Shown in pieces: positions 1 through 12,293 of a stretch of 64,000 bases of DNA (position 1 is its first letter; each line of letters opens with the position of its first letter). This DNA is from Carposina sasakii. Taxonomy: Eukaryota > Arthropoda > Insecta > Lepidoptera > Carposinidae. Where the stretch lies: contig CP053156.1 in assembly GCA_014607495.2 (NCBI GenBank), positions 6,820,001 to 6,884,000 of the forward strand, written 5' to 3'. The notes beneath the pieces are model-generated. The model was not told the origin of the DNA. It did no database searches and worked only from the letters and a program-made list of their open reading frames with translations. The position numbers and the translations under genes are program-made.

Positions 1-1040
1 TGATTCGATCACGCAGAGAGATCCCAAAGGAACATAATAGGATAGAATAGAATTATAATATATATATTCCAGAAAACCGCCTCCATACCTCTAAGCGATC
101 ACGTTATTAGGTATGATCGTGCCGGAGTGAACGGATTTCAATAAAGACCTTTTGTTACGTGTGCTACCAATATTTGATCGTTCACTGGCGGCCGATATTA
201 AAAGATTCATTTCGGATGAGCCGTTCATCAAGATGCACCTCTTTTGGCCTTTTTGGAGGATTTGGCCGTGTTTGGCTAGTTGGAGTGTTGGATGCAGTGA
301 GTTGGCGTGTTGGTAAAAATGTTTGCTGGAAAAATGACATGAATGTAGGTATTTTATTTTAGCATATTATGCAGTATTTTTGCAGCAACATATAATTATT
401 CAGTTACTATTTCATATCTAAAGTATACTCGTGGCTTAGTGTAATGTTGTGAACTCTATCTTTTATTTATTTCAAAAGAAAGTACCTACTCATACTACCT
501 AATATCAAGTAACAAAATATCCTAAGATACCTACTGAGTATTTAAAATAATCAAGTCGAGTAAGACATTATAAAGCAACATGAGTGGAAAGGAGGATTGA
601 GGATTATAAGATTTCTGAATACGTGGCAGAAATGTACAAATTACATACCCACTTCCAATTATCATATGGGTGAGCCTACCGCCGCAATAAGTTTGTAAGA
701 TATCTGTATCCCTGTAACGTGCATGCTCTGTTTAAACACCCCCATATCCTGGCCTCGCTTAAGCCACTATTTACCAACGAAATGAAATATGCAATAAAGA
801 GCACTAAAACAGTGAGAAATGCAAATTCGGGTAACAATAATTTCCTTGTGTAGTGTTCACGGTGCGTTTATACTGTGGCGAGGTTAGCTAAACATTATTT
901 TAACTGATTATTAAATTAAAGCACTGCTAGAAACATTAGGGGCCTTACAAAAAAAAACTTTATGCGTTGATTAGGCTATCAATGCTATTTGATGGATATG
1001 CAATACATTTTGCTGTCAACTGATGTGCTTGAATGGGTGT
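1..1040. other. no recognisable feature
   Basis: AT-rich unique-looking DNA. Open frames are short and lack coding signs. Nothing supported. Confidence 0.5.
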
Positions 1041-1044
1041 TTAA

Positions 1045-1324
1045 GCCTCGAGCAGACCGGATGCGTGTGCGTGCACGTGAGCGTAGACGTACACGTATCT
1101 CTGAGTTGTAATGTATGGAACTGTATAGGCACGGGCAGACCGTATGCGTAGACGTAATCATAGACGTCAAGCGGTGACAGTTCCATACATTAAACTCAGA
1201 GGTACGTGCACGTAAACGTAGACGTGCACGTACCGCTGAGTTGTAAAGTATGGAATTGTTTATATTGTCTTATGACAGGACACATCGCTTGACGTACGCA
1301 TACGCATCCGATGTGCTCGAGGCT
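1045..1324. mobile_element. TTAA-flanked palindromic MITE, copy 1
   Basis: TTAA at 1041-1044 and 1325-1328 bracket an element whose ends read GCCTCGAGCAGACCGGATGCG and its near-complement. The inside is a series of ACGT-rich motifs (acgtgcacgt, cgtagacgt) in opposing orientation. A second copy is at 19992-20184. Confidence 0.7.
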
Positions 1325-1372
1325 TTAACTTCACACATGGTTTATAAGTAAGGCTCTAATATTCCTATATTG

Positions 1373-1491
1373 ATGGGCTTCACTAGAATATACCAGCCAG
1401 GGTGGTCTAAGGAATTTAGGGGCGATCAAGCGATGAGCTAGCAACTTGTCACTGATCATTTACATCTGTCCCCGCTGGCTGAGGGATCTTC
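1373..1491 (+). repeat. family C dispersed repeat (ggcttcactagaat... gctagcaacttgtcactgatc)
   Basis: About 200-230 bp repeat seen at least 12 times here. Shared landmarks are ggcttcactagaat, gtgcatgtcgtaagagtcga, ctaaggaactcggg, ggcgataagctagcaac, tgtccccgct and gggatctcctt. Other copies: 4961-5103 (+), 15667-15781 (-), 16214-16415 (+), 20625-20806 (-), 24470-24660 (+), 30780-30935 (+), 36122-36250 (+), 41622-41695 (+, channel intron 2), 43166-43380 (+, intron 6), 53906-53996 (+), 56844-57000 (+). No protein and no obvious terminal inverted repeat; class undetermined. Confidence 0.75.
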
Positions 1492-1499
1492 TTCTTTGC

Positions 1500-2600
1500 A
1501 GGAATAGATTTTTATGATACAAAGGAATATGTACACATACAAAATATAGTTAAAAGGACAAAGGCTAGATTCTAAAACCCACTCGCAGGCAACAGCTAGA
1601 GTAGAATATGTTAACAAAATCATAAAATTTTTCTTTGGAGATATATAATTGTTGCACAGATATGTTTGCCCAATTATAGTTTCCTGTTCCTACCGGTAGC
1701 GTTTTAGTGGTTCTTCACAATGGGCATGATTTAGCGGCTCACGGCTCATAAATAGTGAAGTATGTGTAGTGGATAGCGAGCAGGAGCAGCTCATCTGTTT
1801 GTTGCTAATTTTTAGCTGTAAAATATGATCTTTGGTTCAGGATACATTGCTTTTCACCCGACTGTGGATGAGCCACAAGAGTACACATTATGCGTATCTA
1901 CATAAATAGCGTAGAATTCTTATTCCGTGGTAATCTTATTCGCTGATCATTATCAATACACACTCTGTAAACTAGGCGTCCGGGAGTAGGAAGCTTGGAA
2001 GGTTTGGTATGTTTGATACTGTCTGGTCCTCCTTAAAGTGTTGGGGTATACTAAAATGTATTTAATAACCTTTACCAGAGATACGAGTATGCTATAATAC
2101 GTTGCTATAGATGGGTTAGACAGATATCCACCAATGAAATTCATTAAAATTATGCAACTAGTAGCTATTCATGGTAGATATCATACGCATAGCACATCTC
2201 TAGAAAGGCAGTCTAATATGCACAGAGGCGGCCGCTGGTAATAAATATATCTTATAATTCAGCCGTGACTACCCTCAAAAGGTAGCTAATCAATCACCTG
2301 TGTCGTGCAGAAAGGAGTCCATTCAAGCGAGCTAACAACGACATTATACCGTTTACGGAGTGCATTACTCAACCTGCCTGTATTAATGACGATCCTGCCT
2401 GACTTACCTTAACCGTGTCCAAGTGAGAAGATGAAGCGAGTAACTTAACTTTTTTCTAACAAATATTCAAAACTATGTTTATATGGAAAATTAGAAACAT
2501 AGGATGTGGTAGGAAGTGCCAGATTAGTGCGTACGTGGATGCGGAGGTTTCACTAAAATAGACGGTATTAATGGCACGCATACTTTACCCTGGATTCGTT
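1500..2600. other. no recognisable feature
   Basis: Unique-looking DNA with an isolated NotI-type palindrome (GCGGCCGC near 2227) and nothing else I can name. Confidence 0.5.
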
Positions 2601-2615
2601 GCGCATATTTAGAGC

Positions 2616-2924
2616 GTTATCATACTAGCGGATTGCGAGCGTCCTCAAAGCGGAGCGGGCGCGCAACGAACACGCCGCGCATGCGCAGCGAATTCGTTGC
2701 GGACGCGCAGCGAGATGTGAGAGGACGTACTCGTATAAATCATTATGGCATCAATGGGAGATTCGGATATTAATACAGAGTTATTTATACATGAAATTGA
2801 AAGTAAAAAAAAACGCCATAATCAGCCACGCGTCCGCGATGTCCTCGCTGCGGAGCCGCAGTGTGTTCACGCCGCTTTCGCTGCGTGCCCGATCCGCCCC
2901 GCAGCCGTTCGCTAGTATGATAAC
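2616..2924. mobile_element. GC-rich DNA element with 15-bp perfect terminal inverted repeats
   Basis: GTTATCATACTAGCG at 2616-2630 is exactly reversed at 2910-2924, and the following bases are also related. The 309-bp interior is much richer in CpG than its surroundings. Clear target-site duplication not seen. It contains the small ORF 2745-2915. It looks like a small non-autonomous DNA transposon. Confidence 0.55.
2745..2915 (+). pseudogene. 56-codon ORF inside the inverted-repeat element; possible transposon protein N-terminus
   Basis: Begins MASMGDSDINTELFIHEIES, then a lysine run and an Ala/Arg-rich end; the stop lies inside the right inverted repeat. TATAAAT lies 12 nt before the ATG. 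The stretch ELFIHEIE reminds me of the start of a MADF-type DNA-binding domain, as carried by some PIF/Harbinger elements, but the typical tryptophan motif that should follow is absent, so the family call is weak. Most likely a truncated copy whose 3' part was replaced when the element shrank. Confidence 0.3.
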
Positions 2925-3578
2925 AGCTGATATAACAGCTAGTATGATAAGACCCTCAAGACTCACTGGCCACGCACACGTACCATCTTGTCCTTTGTCT
3001 ATATTGCCAAACGTTCTTTTTAAATTTTCTCTAGTTTACTCTACTAGCAAGAGCCGCTAGAGTTTTTTGTTTCAAAAAATCTAAGGTCTCCCATCACTTA
3101 AACCAAACGTGATAAATCTAAAATCACATACAATATTAACTCTTACTACCTATACAACTGAGTGTACAATCACTTCACTCAACACACGTTTTTCTAAACA
3201 GGTTGTTCCAGGGCCGTACTCTGTTCAGTACAATTTTTCTTTGTCACAAAGAGACGGATTTGGGCCGAATTAATTTTGCGAAAGAATTTTATTAAGTGGT
3301 TTTTAAGGTGCCCCTTACGAGGTAAATTACGTTTGAATATCGCGAAAACGTTTTCCTTCTGATATTATTTATGAGGTGGTTACTGTAAATGGATTTCAAA
3401 CGTATATAAAATTGTTTGGGTAGGTAGGTAATAAAGCTGTAAAGTATATTATAATACAACAACTTTTACTTTATGTTAACACCTAACTTTTAGAGACAAA
3501 CATCATTTCTGTTTGACTATCATTACTCCCACAGAGATTAGACAGATCAGCCTGAGACCTCCTACGCACTGTCCGGTC

Positions 3579-3683
3579 AGCCGTGCGGTTAACCGCAATA
3601 TCAGAAATATGTACGAAACATCACAGCATCACAATGCGAATGAAAACTATTACATATTTCTGATTGCGGTTGACCGCACGGCT
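3579..3683. mobile_element. short foldback element with 33-bp inverted arms
   Basis: Arms at 3579-3612 and 3651-3683 share AGCCGTGCGGT, AACCGCAAT and CAGAAATATGTA, with one 2-base indel. The left arm itself holds the palindrome TGCGGTTAACCGCA. No second copy recognised here. Confidence 0.6.
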
Positions 3684-4659
3684 AGGCCTTATACTATCTC
3701 CCATATAGTAAGAGCAGCCGCAGCATTTTGACATGCAAAGACTGAAGAAAATAAGCAACTTTTAAAAATAAACTATTCCTATTAATACACACTATAATGT
3801 ATATATACGGAAAGTAGGAAATATAGTCCCATCACTTAAGACGTAAGACTTATATGCTGAAAACTTGGTGAAAGGGAGACATAATGATTTGCACACCTAC
3901 CAACCTCTAGAATATGATCGTATGTATATGTATATTTGTATAAAAATAATACAAAAGTCGCCATCTTTCTTTCAATTTTATTCAATAAAAGGCAACTCCC
4001 TCGTTAGTCACAGCCGCACAGGTATGGACTGTGAATATACAATTAATTGTGTTTGTCGCCGACTGTTTGTCTCTTCCCTGTCGGAATTAAGTCTTTCTCG
4101 CCCAACTCTTCCATTTTACTGTAAATTCCGTGGATAGCTTGCAAATTACGCGGATATTTGTCAGACGGTGGGATTGCTTGCGGTGTAAATAGTAATTGCA
4201 TTATGTACCATTTTTAGATTATTAATCAACAATTGACCGTCGTTTTAACTGACACTTTACTATGGATAGTGCATCATGAATACCTAGTTAATCAGACTTC
4301 GAGAAACCAGCGTTAATTAAATAAAGTTACACAACCAGATCCACCTGGTATTAAAAAAAAGGAATTTTCCTACAGTTCCTAAATATAATAATAATAATAT
4401 TTTTTACTTGAGATTCTAAAGTGCTCAATCATTTGTGTTTCGAGTTTAAATAAGCAGTTGTACAATCACGCTTTTCCACATGAAACTTTGGGGATAATGA
4501 GTGTGATTATATAAATAAACAAGTTGTTACTCGCGACTACGTGCGCGAGGACTACAAAATAAATTGTTAACTAGTTTGATACTAGTTTCATACTACACTA
4601 AGAACTCGATCGTCATCCAGTTCGACTCGAAGATAAGTTGCTTCAATAACTTACGGTAA

Positions 4660-4775
4660 ATACTCTGTAATCCCGCGCGACGTCTGTCGAGCGGCGACTG
4701 ACCGGCAATACGTCACGGGACGTGATCCCTCACCTGCGGGACGGGACGCGGGATTAGTGCTGATCCCGCGAAATC
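4660..4775. repeat. GC-rich block with short hairpins
   Basis: In AT-rich surroundings, CGCGGGAT and ATCCCGCG at about 4748-4771 form an 8-bp stem over an 8-nt loop; ATCCCGCGCG near 4671 and ACGTCACGGGACGT near 4712 repeat the theme. No gene is attached. Confidence 0.45.
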
Positions 4776-5160
4776 CCGTCTGATTTGGTGTTAGTGTATC
4801 GATGGTCTGACACAAGTGGGTATTTAGTTTGTTTTGCGTTTAGATAGTTTTGTTATGGCCATCCATCTAAATGTGAATATAGATAAAAACTCTTTATATA
4901 CCTTACCTATAGCATAGATAGTAAGTTTTGTATTATAGAAATTTAAAATGTTGAAATGTTAGTGTCGACTAAGGAACTCGGGCATTGTCTCAGGCGATAA
5001 CCTAGCAACTTATCACTGATCATTTACGTCTGTCCTCGCCAACCCAAACGTGGCCGTGGGACCTCCTTAATTATCCTACAGTTCTGGCTATCCCATGTCG
5101 GGAGCCGTTTGTGTGTACGTCTCACGAGCACTTCTCAAAAATCAACGATATACGTTTTTA

Positions 5161-5570
5161 TACTGGGTGTAAAAAGACAACTTTGTTCTTTTAATACCTT
5201 GTATTCTTTCTAACATTGCGATCATTTTTTTCTATGGAAGCACCCCTGGGAAACCACGGGTTTCCAAGATATTGAGGTCCAAAGTAACACTAATATTATC
5301 ATTATCAATATTTTTTTACATAAATCCATCTTAATTCGGTTAACAAACATTTTTTTTTAAAGATACCATTTCAAAATGTTAAAATGTTAGTTTTGTAGGT
5401 ACATTTGTACTTTGAACATCAAACGAATACATTGCCTGCAATAAAATGACAGTATTTTTTCATAATTTTTTTGTCGTTTCCCAGGGTTGGTTCCATAGAA
5501 GAAAATGATCGTAACCTTACAAAGAATACGAGGTATTAAAAAAACATCGTTATTTTTTTGCAAACCTGTA
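5161..5570. mobile_element. MITE with long inverted repeats, TA-flanked
   Basis: Left arm (TACTGGGTGTAAAAAG..., then TTAATACCTTGTATTCTTT, GATCATTTTTTTCTATGGAA, CCCTGGGAAAC) is mirrored on the right with CCTGTA at the end. Arms of roughly 90 bp flank about 220 bp of AT-rich DNA. End sequence and the GATCATTTTTCT-CATGGAA motif tie it to MITE family A. Confidence 0.65.
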
Positions 5571-5991
5571 TAATAAGCTTCATTTTATTAATATTATTTC
5601 AAAGTGAAAAATATGCTAAGCCACGTTCAAAACATACCTAATTTCTATTAAAACTTCCCGCGCAGGAAACCATTTTCTAAGTTCCAAGTTCGCGGAAGTT
5701 TCCAGGTGAATGACGTCATCTTAATGAAAAAATTATTACAGTTGCAAGACTTTACATTACAAAGACTTTTTGTGTTCAGGACCCTTCTTGGCGTAATTGA
5801 GTTTTTGACGTGAAACGTCTTTAAAATCGCGCCGACACATACGGGTACCAGGTTTAAAAACTGGACCGTAACGAAAAGGTCTATATCATCATACCTTAAT
5901 AATTAAAAAACTATTGGTCTTAGAAACAAAAATGTGGTGTAAATATTTCACTTATATAGTCAGCTCGCTGTTATGACATTGAGTTCGTGTC

Positions 5992-6018
5992 GGGGTCAAG
6001 CGGGGCGGCGGGGGAGGG
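5992..6018 (+). other. G-quadruplex-capable sequence next to possible promoter DNA
   Basis: Four G tracts (4, 4, 5 and 3) with loops TCAAGC, CGGC and A. Some 45 bp later ATTCAGTATAAC resembles an arthropod initiator (TCAGT). No transcript can be proposed from the sequence alone. Confidence 0.35.
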
Positions 6019-6178
6019 ATACTGCGATAACTGTGCGAAACCGGCGCTCACGCTTGTTTCTATTCAGTATAACTCGTGACTCCGACTTTATAGCGTGGTG
6101 ATTCTTTCGTGTGTTTGTCAAGTTTATTTGAACCGATTGATTTATACAAAAATAAGTGTAATTTGGACAGTATTTATA

Positions 6179-6384
6179 TCTATACTAATATTATAAAGCT
6201 GAAGAGTTTGTTTGTTTGTTTGTTTGAACGCGCTAATCTCAGGAACTACTGGTCTGATTTGAAAAATTCTTTCAGTGTTAGATAGCCCATTTACCAAGGA
6301 AGGCTACAGTCTATACAACAACCTGCCCGGCTTCGCACGGGTACAACGCCCCCTCACGCGGACGAAGTCGTGGGCGGCTGCTAT
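6179..6384 (+). mobile_element. Helitron-like non-autonomous element
   Basis: Starts TCTATACTAATATTATAAAG, has the (GTTT)n run and GAACGCGCTAATCTCAGG, and ends GACGAAGTCGTGGGCGGCTGCTAT; the canonical end would be CTAG, so the last base has changed. No coding capacity. Confidence 0.7.
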
Positions 6385-7315
6385 TTAAAATAACCAGAAA
6401 GTGACAATAAATATATAAACATTTGCTATGTATTTTATGTTTCTATTACGTACCTGTTCTTTTTTTATTAAAATACTTAAAACAGCGTCCATCTTGTTTT
6501 CATTTCAATCTTTTACTTTAAAAGCGATTCGCTAACATAGACGTTTCACGTTAAAACCAACGGCCGTGTGCCCCGACACAGCCCCACCCGCTTTTTTTTT
6601 TTACAATTTTACTTTCGATTTACTTATGTTACACGCACATTTAAGTAATCTAGCAAATAACGCATTCAACTATTTACCTAATGCAGATTATGGTTGGTAT
6701 AGCAATGTACATAACAAAACAAGTCGATAAAAAAATTGTACATGACCTAAATACAATTCTAAATAACATATTTTAACTTAGTTAGAAATAGTTAGAAAAA
6801 ATAAAATACAAGCTTCAGTAAGAACTAAGAACTACAATATAATATTTGCCTTAATTTGTAAATAAATTTTATACAAAATTAATCTTAAAAGTTACTAAAC
6901 CAGAGTAAACAGATATAATCCACCAGGCAAACATGAAGTAGAAACAACTCGGTCCCGGTACAGGTGTTAATCTGAGCCCCGGGACAAGTTCCGAACTTCT
7001 GACACCTTCAACAACGCTTGACTGATTATGCTGTGCTGGTACTTTAGGGAAGAAAAACAGGTATATTTTATTTATTACGTGGTCCGTTTTGTATTTTTTA
7101 TGTTAAGATATTGTATTTATTTTTACCCGATTGCGCCAGTAAGAGGGTTATGCTTTTCGAGTTTATATTACATACATAAGTTTATATGTATGTATATATT
7201 TATTTCCTTTGATTTGATTTCAACTTGAGTGAGAGGTATCATTAGATTCGTGGTGAGAGTTACAATAGTAGGAACATAACAATTTTACGCAGTCGGGTTT
7301 TTTCTATATGTAATA

Positions 7316-7455
7316 CCTACTAATATTTTAAACGCGAAAGTTTGTGACTATGGATGAATGGATGGATGGATGTTTGTTACTCTTTCGCGTAAAAACGACT
7401 GGAGCGATTTTAAACGCTAATCTCAGAAAAGGCTGAACCGATTTCGATGCAGTTT
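7316..7455 (+). mobile_element. Helitron-like 5' fragment
   Basis: ACTAATATTTTAAACGCGAAAG, a GGAT microsatellite run, then CTCAGAAAAGGCTGAACCGATTTCGATGCAG. It stops where the next Helitron-like element begins, so it was probably truncated or served as its insertion site. Confidence 0.5.
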
Positions 7456-8263
7456 TCTATACTAATATTATAAAGAGGAAAACTTTGTTTGTTTGGTTGT
7501 AATGAATAGGCTCCGAAACTACTGGACCGATTTCAAAAATTCTTTCACCGTTAGAATCCTTATTGGACCTGGATGAACATAGGCTATAAGAATTTCCCGA
7601 TATTCCCACGGGAAGGCGACCAACGGGAATTTAATATTTTTTACGAAAACCGCTATACATATGAAGCTGAAATCGGGCATATATGTTCATTGGGGACAAC
7701 GAGGAAGGACTAAAAACGGATTTCCCGAAATTCCCACGGGAAGGGGACTAACGGGAATTCATAATTTTTACGAGAACCGCTATACATATGAAGCTGAAAT
7801 CGGGCATATATGTTCATTGGGGACAACGAGGAAGGACTAAAAACGGATTTCCCGAAATTCCCAAGGGAAGGGGACAAATGGGAATTCAAACGGATTTCCC
7901 GATATTCCCACGGGAAGGGGACAAACGGGAATTCATTTTTTTTACGACAACTGCGATACATATGAATTTGAAATTGGACCTGTATGTTCATTAGGGACTG
8001 CGAGGGAGCACTAAGAACGGATTTCCCGAAATTCCTATGGGAAGGGGAGTTACGGGAATTTAATTTTTTTACGAAAACAGCTATTTATACGAAGCTGAAA
8101 TCGGATTAGGGCTACAAGGAAGCTCTAAGAACGGATTTCCCGAAATTCCCACGGGAAGGGGACCAACGGGAGTTCCAAATTTAAACGAAAACCGCTGTAC
8201 CTACATATAAAGTTGTATCTATGTATTGATATGTACCGAAGCGAAGCGAGGGCGGGCCACTAG
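7456..8263 (+). mobile_element. Helitron-like element carrying an internal minisatellite
   Basis: Begins TCTATACTAATATTATAAAG and ends GGGCGGGCCACTAG followed by T, as expected for Helitrons. Its middle is expanded by a tandem array (see 7585-8195). No Rep/helicase ORF. Reading frames found inside it are repeat translations. Confidence 0.75.
7585..8195 (+). repeat. minisatellite, about five units of roughly 60-130 bp
   Basis: Units share GGATTTCCCGAAATTCCCA, CGGGAAGGGGAC, AACGGGAATTCA, CATATGAAGCTGAAATCGG and GTTCATTGGGGACAACGAGG. The first full units are nearly identical; one short unit (about 60 bp, around 7850-7925) and later diverged ones show unequal expansion. Confidence 0.85.
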
Positions 8264-8276
8264 TCAGTAATATATT

Positions 8277-8398
8277 GGGACAGGTCCCACTTAACATATA
8301 GGCTACTTTTTATCCCGGGAAAATGTTTTTATCCCGGATAATTTAGACATTTTGTTTTTTCTGTAGTCCACGCGGACGGAGTCGCGGGCGTCCACTAG
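8277..8398 (+). mobile_element. Helitron-like 3' end
   Basis: GGGACAGGTCCCACTTAACA, repeated ATCCCGG motifs, ACGCGGACGGAGTCGCGGGC and terminal CCACTAG followed by T. Same subfamily as 13097-13313 and 13576-14047. Confidence 0.7.
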
Positions 8399-8399
8399 T

Positions 8400-10420
8400 T
8401 TGTAATAAATTTACGGTAGATTTACATTTCGTTTTCCTTCTAAAATGTTAAATACCTTCCCTTTTATACAGCGTGTTCATTTATTCAGTCAATTCAGTTG
8501 ATTAGCAGACTGCTGGAGCTTCGACTGCGTTTAATTAATTGGCTTGCATTCGTTTGCATGAATTATCTCAGGTGCGAGGGCAATCTTGGCCAGTTCTGAT
8601 TTGGTAAGAGTATGAGAAGATACACTATATAAGTTCATTTATGTAGTTATTACATATATAGGTAGAAACTGTATTCTTCATTATGTACTTTATGTTATGA
8701 GACAAGGGTAAATCTTTGAATGTGTTTCTTTTTCTTTTACATATAACCAAACGGCTGATAGGATTTCGATGAAAGGTGTATGGTTGATAGGATATCCAAA
8801 ATGTTCTGCTAGTTAAAAGAAAATATAATTAAATAATACGTAAGAGCAATCGTGCCTAAATATTTCAAGGTTCATGCAGAATAACAAGTCGTGTTTCTTA
8901 ATAACATTATTTACGTAAAGTCCTTGATACTGTATCCACCCAGATAATAGATGAAAATTCAGTCGAATGAAACCTTCAAAGTATTTAAAACAGATAACAG
9001 AACTTGCAACTCCAAACTTGTGCACTAAAGGGGAGCACCGCAAGGTCCCGGATCAGGTGGACCGGCTTGTTCCGGTTCAGGGCGGCTCAAACCAGATCTA
9101 ACCGGATCAAACACGGTTTCGGACTTACGTGGGGTTAGATCCGACGTGTGTGTCGCTTATCCGGAGTTTATGGCCCGTGGTATTGGAAGGTGATCTGTAA
9201 CGTACCGTGTTTCTATGGCGGACAAAGTCTTTTGTCTGGAAATTTTTGTAATCAATATATTGCTTACAGGGAAATTAAAAAGACTGATTTAGCTTTAAAA
9301 ATTAAGTACTTTTTTCACGGAAACTCAGACACTATTAGGTATGTTAATTAGTAGGTGTATGTATCTATGCTAATATAATGAAAAGGTAAGATTTGAAACA
9401 AAGTTACGGTATAATAAGAAGAAATAACTTATAAGTTCAACAAAAACAATATAGGTACGAGTAAGTGCAAAATCATACATCATTCATTTGAATTTCACGC
9501 GTGAACTCAATCCACGGAGCAAACTTAGGAAGACTGAAGCGTAAAAATGACAGTACGACCGGGACATTAGTTTTCGAAATAAGAGTGAAATTGTGTGTTT
9601 AGTTAGAGACAAACTCCGGCCTCACGGGTCCACTGACTCTATAACATTTGTCACAGACTCTAGGGATGTACTGCACTGGCTTTTGTCGATAGTTTCGAGG
9701 ATAAATATACTATAAAACTAAAAATACTTATAAAATATATAAAATTATCTTATAGTATTTAGTACAATATACATATATAGGTCTAAATAAGGATATCAAA
9801 TAGCAATAAAAGCTGAGTTATTAGACTTAATAGAAAAAGAGGTATTTGAAATTTTCTTTAAATTGTTGATTATAAAATATCCTCTTGTTAATAATACAGG
9901 ACAATATTATTCTGGCTCAGTAGTCAGTATATTTAACTAAATTGACATATCTAGCTAGATATTATATTTCTTAATGAACGGACGTATGTATAATGTCATT
10001 ATCAACTAAAATAATAAGCCAAGGAAATATCACTCTCCATTGTTAATTGAATTATTTAAAAATTGCGTACTCATGTATAGTTGTCCTGTTGTCGATATCG
10101 ATATCAAAGCTAAACTATCCCGCCATATCCACTGCGACACACGTTGAGTTATGCAGTCTGGCGTCGAGCGAATATCGATGAATTATTGAGCTATTTACAT
10201 CACATCACTACGTCGCCCGTGCGGGAATCACAATACGTCGCCTTTCCCATACTTTTTCATATTACCTGCATATTTTGTTAAGCTTTTCGAAGATTTATGT
10301 TCTGATACGATGATGGTTGATTTATTGTTTCAGTTTATATTGTTTACAATTTGATAAATATATGAAGTATTTTGTTGTAATTCTTTTTAATTAAACTGAT
10401 GTAAAAAACAATACAATTAA
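8400..10420. other. unique AT-rich DNA with one GC-rich patch
   Basis: 9030-9150 is GC-rich and repeats CCGGATC, CCGGTTC and TTAGATCC-type words in both orientations. 10115-10255 is another CpG-richer patch. The rest shows no coding or repeat signal. Confidence 0.4.
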
Positions 10421-10424
10421 AATA

Positions 10425-10807
10425 CAGGGTGTTTTTTTGTGGCCACCTTTAATGAAGGGTACGTATTCTATACATGAAATAAAGTAAGTTTATGCCAAAA
10501 AAAATACTGAGAAAAAAAATTTTTTTTTGAAAAATAAATTTAAATTCCTTGATCGTGCGAAATTTATAGTGTCTAGTGTTTATGTTAGTTTTTTTTATAG
10601 ACAGATATTAATTATTTTTCGTAAAAAAATCCTGCTACGCGCGACTATGTGCATTTATGCAGAAAAACGCAGTCTATTTACTCAACTTTAGACCCTAATA
10701 TTTTGGAAACCAGACACTTCCCAGGTATGCTTCCATGAAGAAAAATGATCGTGATGATGAGGAGATTCCGTAGTTTTCGGGAACGTTGACGACCAAAAAT
10801 CACCCTG
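10425..10807 (+). mobile_element. MITE family A (CAGGGTGTTTTTTTGTGGCC), reference copy
   Basis: TA-flanked, about 380 bp. One end is CAGGGTGTTTTTTTGTGGCC with CGAAGGGTACG; the other is CGTTGACGACCAAAAATCACCCTG. Ends CAGGGTG/CACCCTG and TA flanks suggest a Tc1/mariner-type transposase worked in trans. The interior carries ACCCTAATATTTTGGAAACC and CCAGGTATGCTTCCATG. Other copies are listed separately where they are informative. Confidence 0.8.
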
Positions 10808-11568
10808 TAGAATCCATTTTTTTGACAAAAATACACAAAATATAAAATATTACGTTATTACAAATACTAACTACATTATTTAAAACTAAAAACCAAACGC
10901 AATTAGTGCTGTATTTTTACAAGCCCATTGAGGACGAAATCTATCCATCAAAATCTTTCGTAATTGTTTCAAATATGATTATTTTTTTCTGGTTACGACA
11001 AAACAGTTATATGTATTTTAATGAAATTCGGTCATTCACTATGTCTCTATAAACCCTAATTTTCTTATTTTTTTAAAGTTATTATTTTTATAGTTAGGCA
11101 CATGAAAACAATTAAGTAGGTAGGACCGGGCATTAACCGTCATTCCAAAACTGACCCCCACAGACCACCCTGACGCAGACGAATGGAACAAGATCTACAT
11201 AGATAGGGCCCTGAAGGTGGACTCCTTATCAGATGGAAGGGTTCCTAATGGGACCCTTTAGGACTAGCCCTGTAACAATGTCATTTTTCTTTTCCCGGAT
11301 AAAAAGTGGAGGTAAGTAATTAAAGAGGTTTGGGATATCTTCAAATTGTGTAATTAATATGGTTAAGGGTTTCGAAGTTTATTTGGGTTTTTATTTATTT
11401 CTCGCTTTTGAAAGATACCCCTGACGAGTATAAAATAAGCTATTATTTATCTTAAGTATTTCGTGTAAATTAGTACTTGTACAAATAACACATAGTAATA
11501 TTTACTCATAACTGCAGCTCTTTAGAGTTGACGAGTTGACCATAGTTAAAAAATCGATTTGCCATATT

Positions 11569-12161
11569 AAAAGCCGACAAGTGCGAGTTGAACTCGCGTG
11601 AAGAGGGTTCCGTACGATGTTACCTATCATGTTTTTTTAAATCTGACAAAAAGTTGGTACGCACAATATTGAGTGATTTACCATGTTATTTTAATATCAT
11701 GGACTTCTTATAGGTTTTCCTATAATATATAAGGAGAAAACTAATTTCTGTATTTTTTTCAAAATTTTAGGTTCAGTAGTTTCGGAGATAAGGGGGGGGA
11801 ATGGTCAATTTTCGTCTATTTTCTTGAATAACTTGGAAACTATTTATTTTAAAATTACAAAAAAATACATTTAAGATCTTCTCAACAAGACCTTTCATTT
11901 GATATGCCACACGATGCAGTTTCCAGAATTTTTTTTTTAATTTTCCCCTTCCCCCCCAAAAATGACCCCCCATATACAGATTTCATCTGCTCACGTCACA
12001 CCTCTGTGTTTGGGTCACAGGAATTGATATGTGTACCAAATTTCAACTTAATCGGTCTAATAGATTCGGAGATAATTGACTGTAAGCGACGGACGGACAG
12101 ACACACGAGTGATCCTATAAGGGTCCGTTTTTGTATTCAGACGTACGGAACCCTAAAAAAA
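11569..12161 (+). repeat. lepidopteran-type interspersed repeat (CCGACAAGTGCGAG...ACGGAACCCTAAAA)
   Basis: Begins AAGCCGACAAGTGCGAGTTG and AGGGTTCCGTACGATG, ends GACGGACGGACAGACACACG, GGGTCCGTTTTTGTATTC, GTACGGAACCCTAAAAA. I recall this layout (opposed GGGTTCCGTAC / TACGGAACCC near the ends) as a frequent lepidopteran repeat. Reading frames in it are not genes. Confidence 0.6.
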
Positions 12162-12293
12162 ACAATGATTACTCAGTGTAAATATACTTACATAGGAAGT
12201 CATGTAACGAATAAAATTAGGTACATACATTTACTGTATCAAACGAGCAAATATTATAGTATTTATATATTACTGGACCATTAACTAAATAGG

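Noticed and set aside
7710..7991. 93-codon minus-strand ORF and its plus-strand partner
   Set aside because: Translation of the tandem minisatellite units; open on both strands because of the unit, not because of coding.
7585..8195. CRISPR-like array
   Set aside because: Repeats are long, unequal and without unique spacers of constant size, in a eukaryotic Helitron-like element.
11904..12284. 126-codon plus-strand gene
   Set aside because: It is mostly within the interspersed repeat 11569-12161 and has no domain or splice context.
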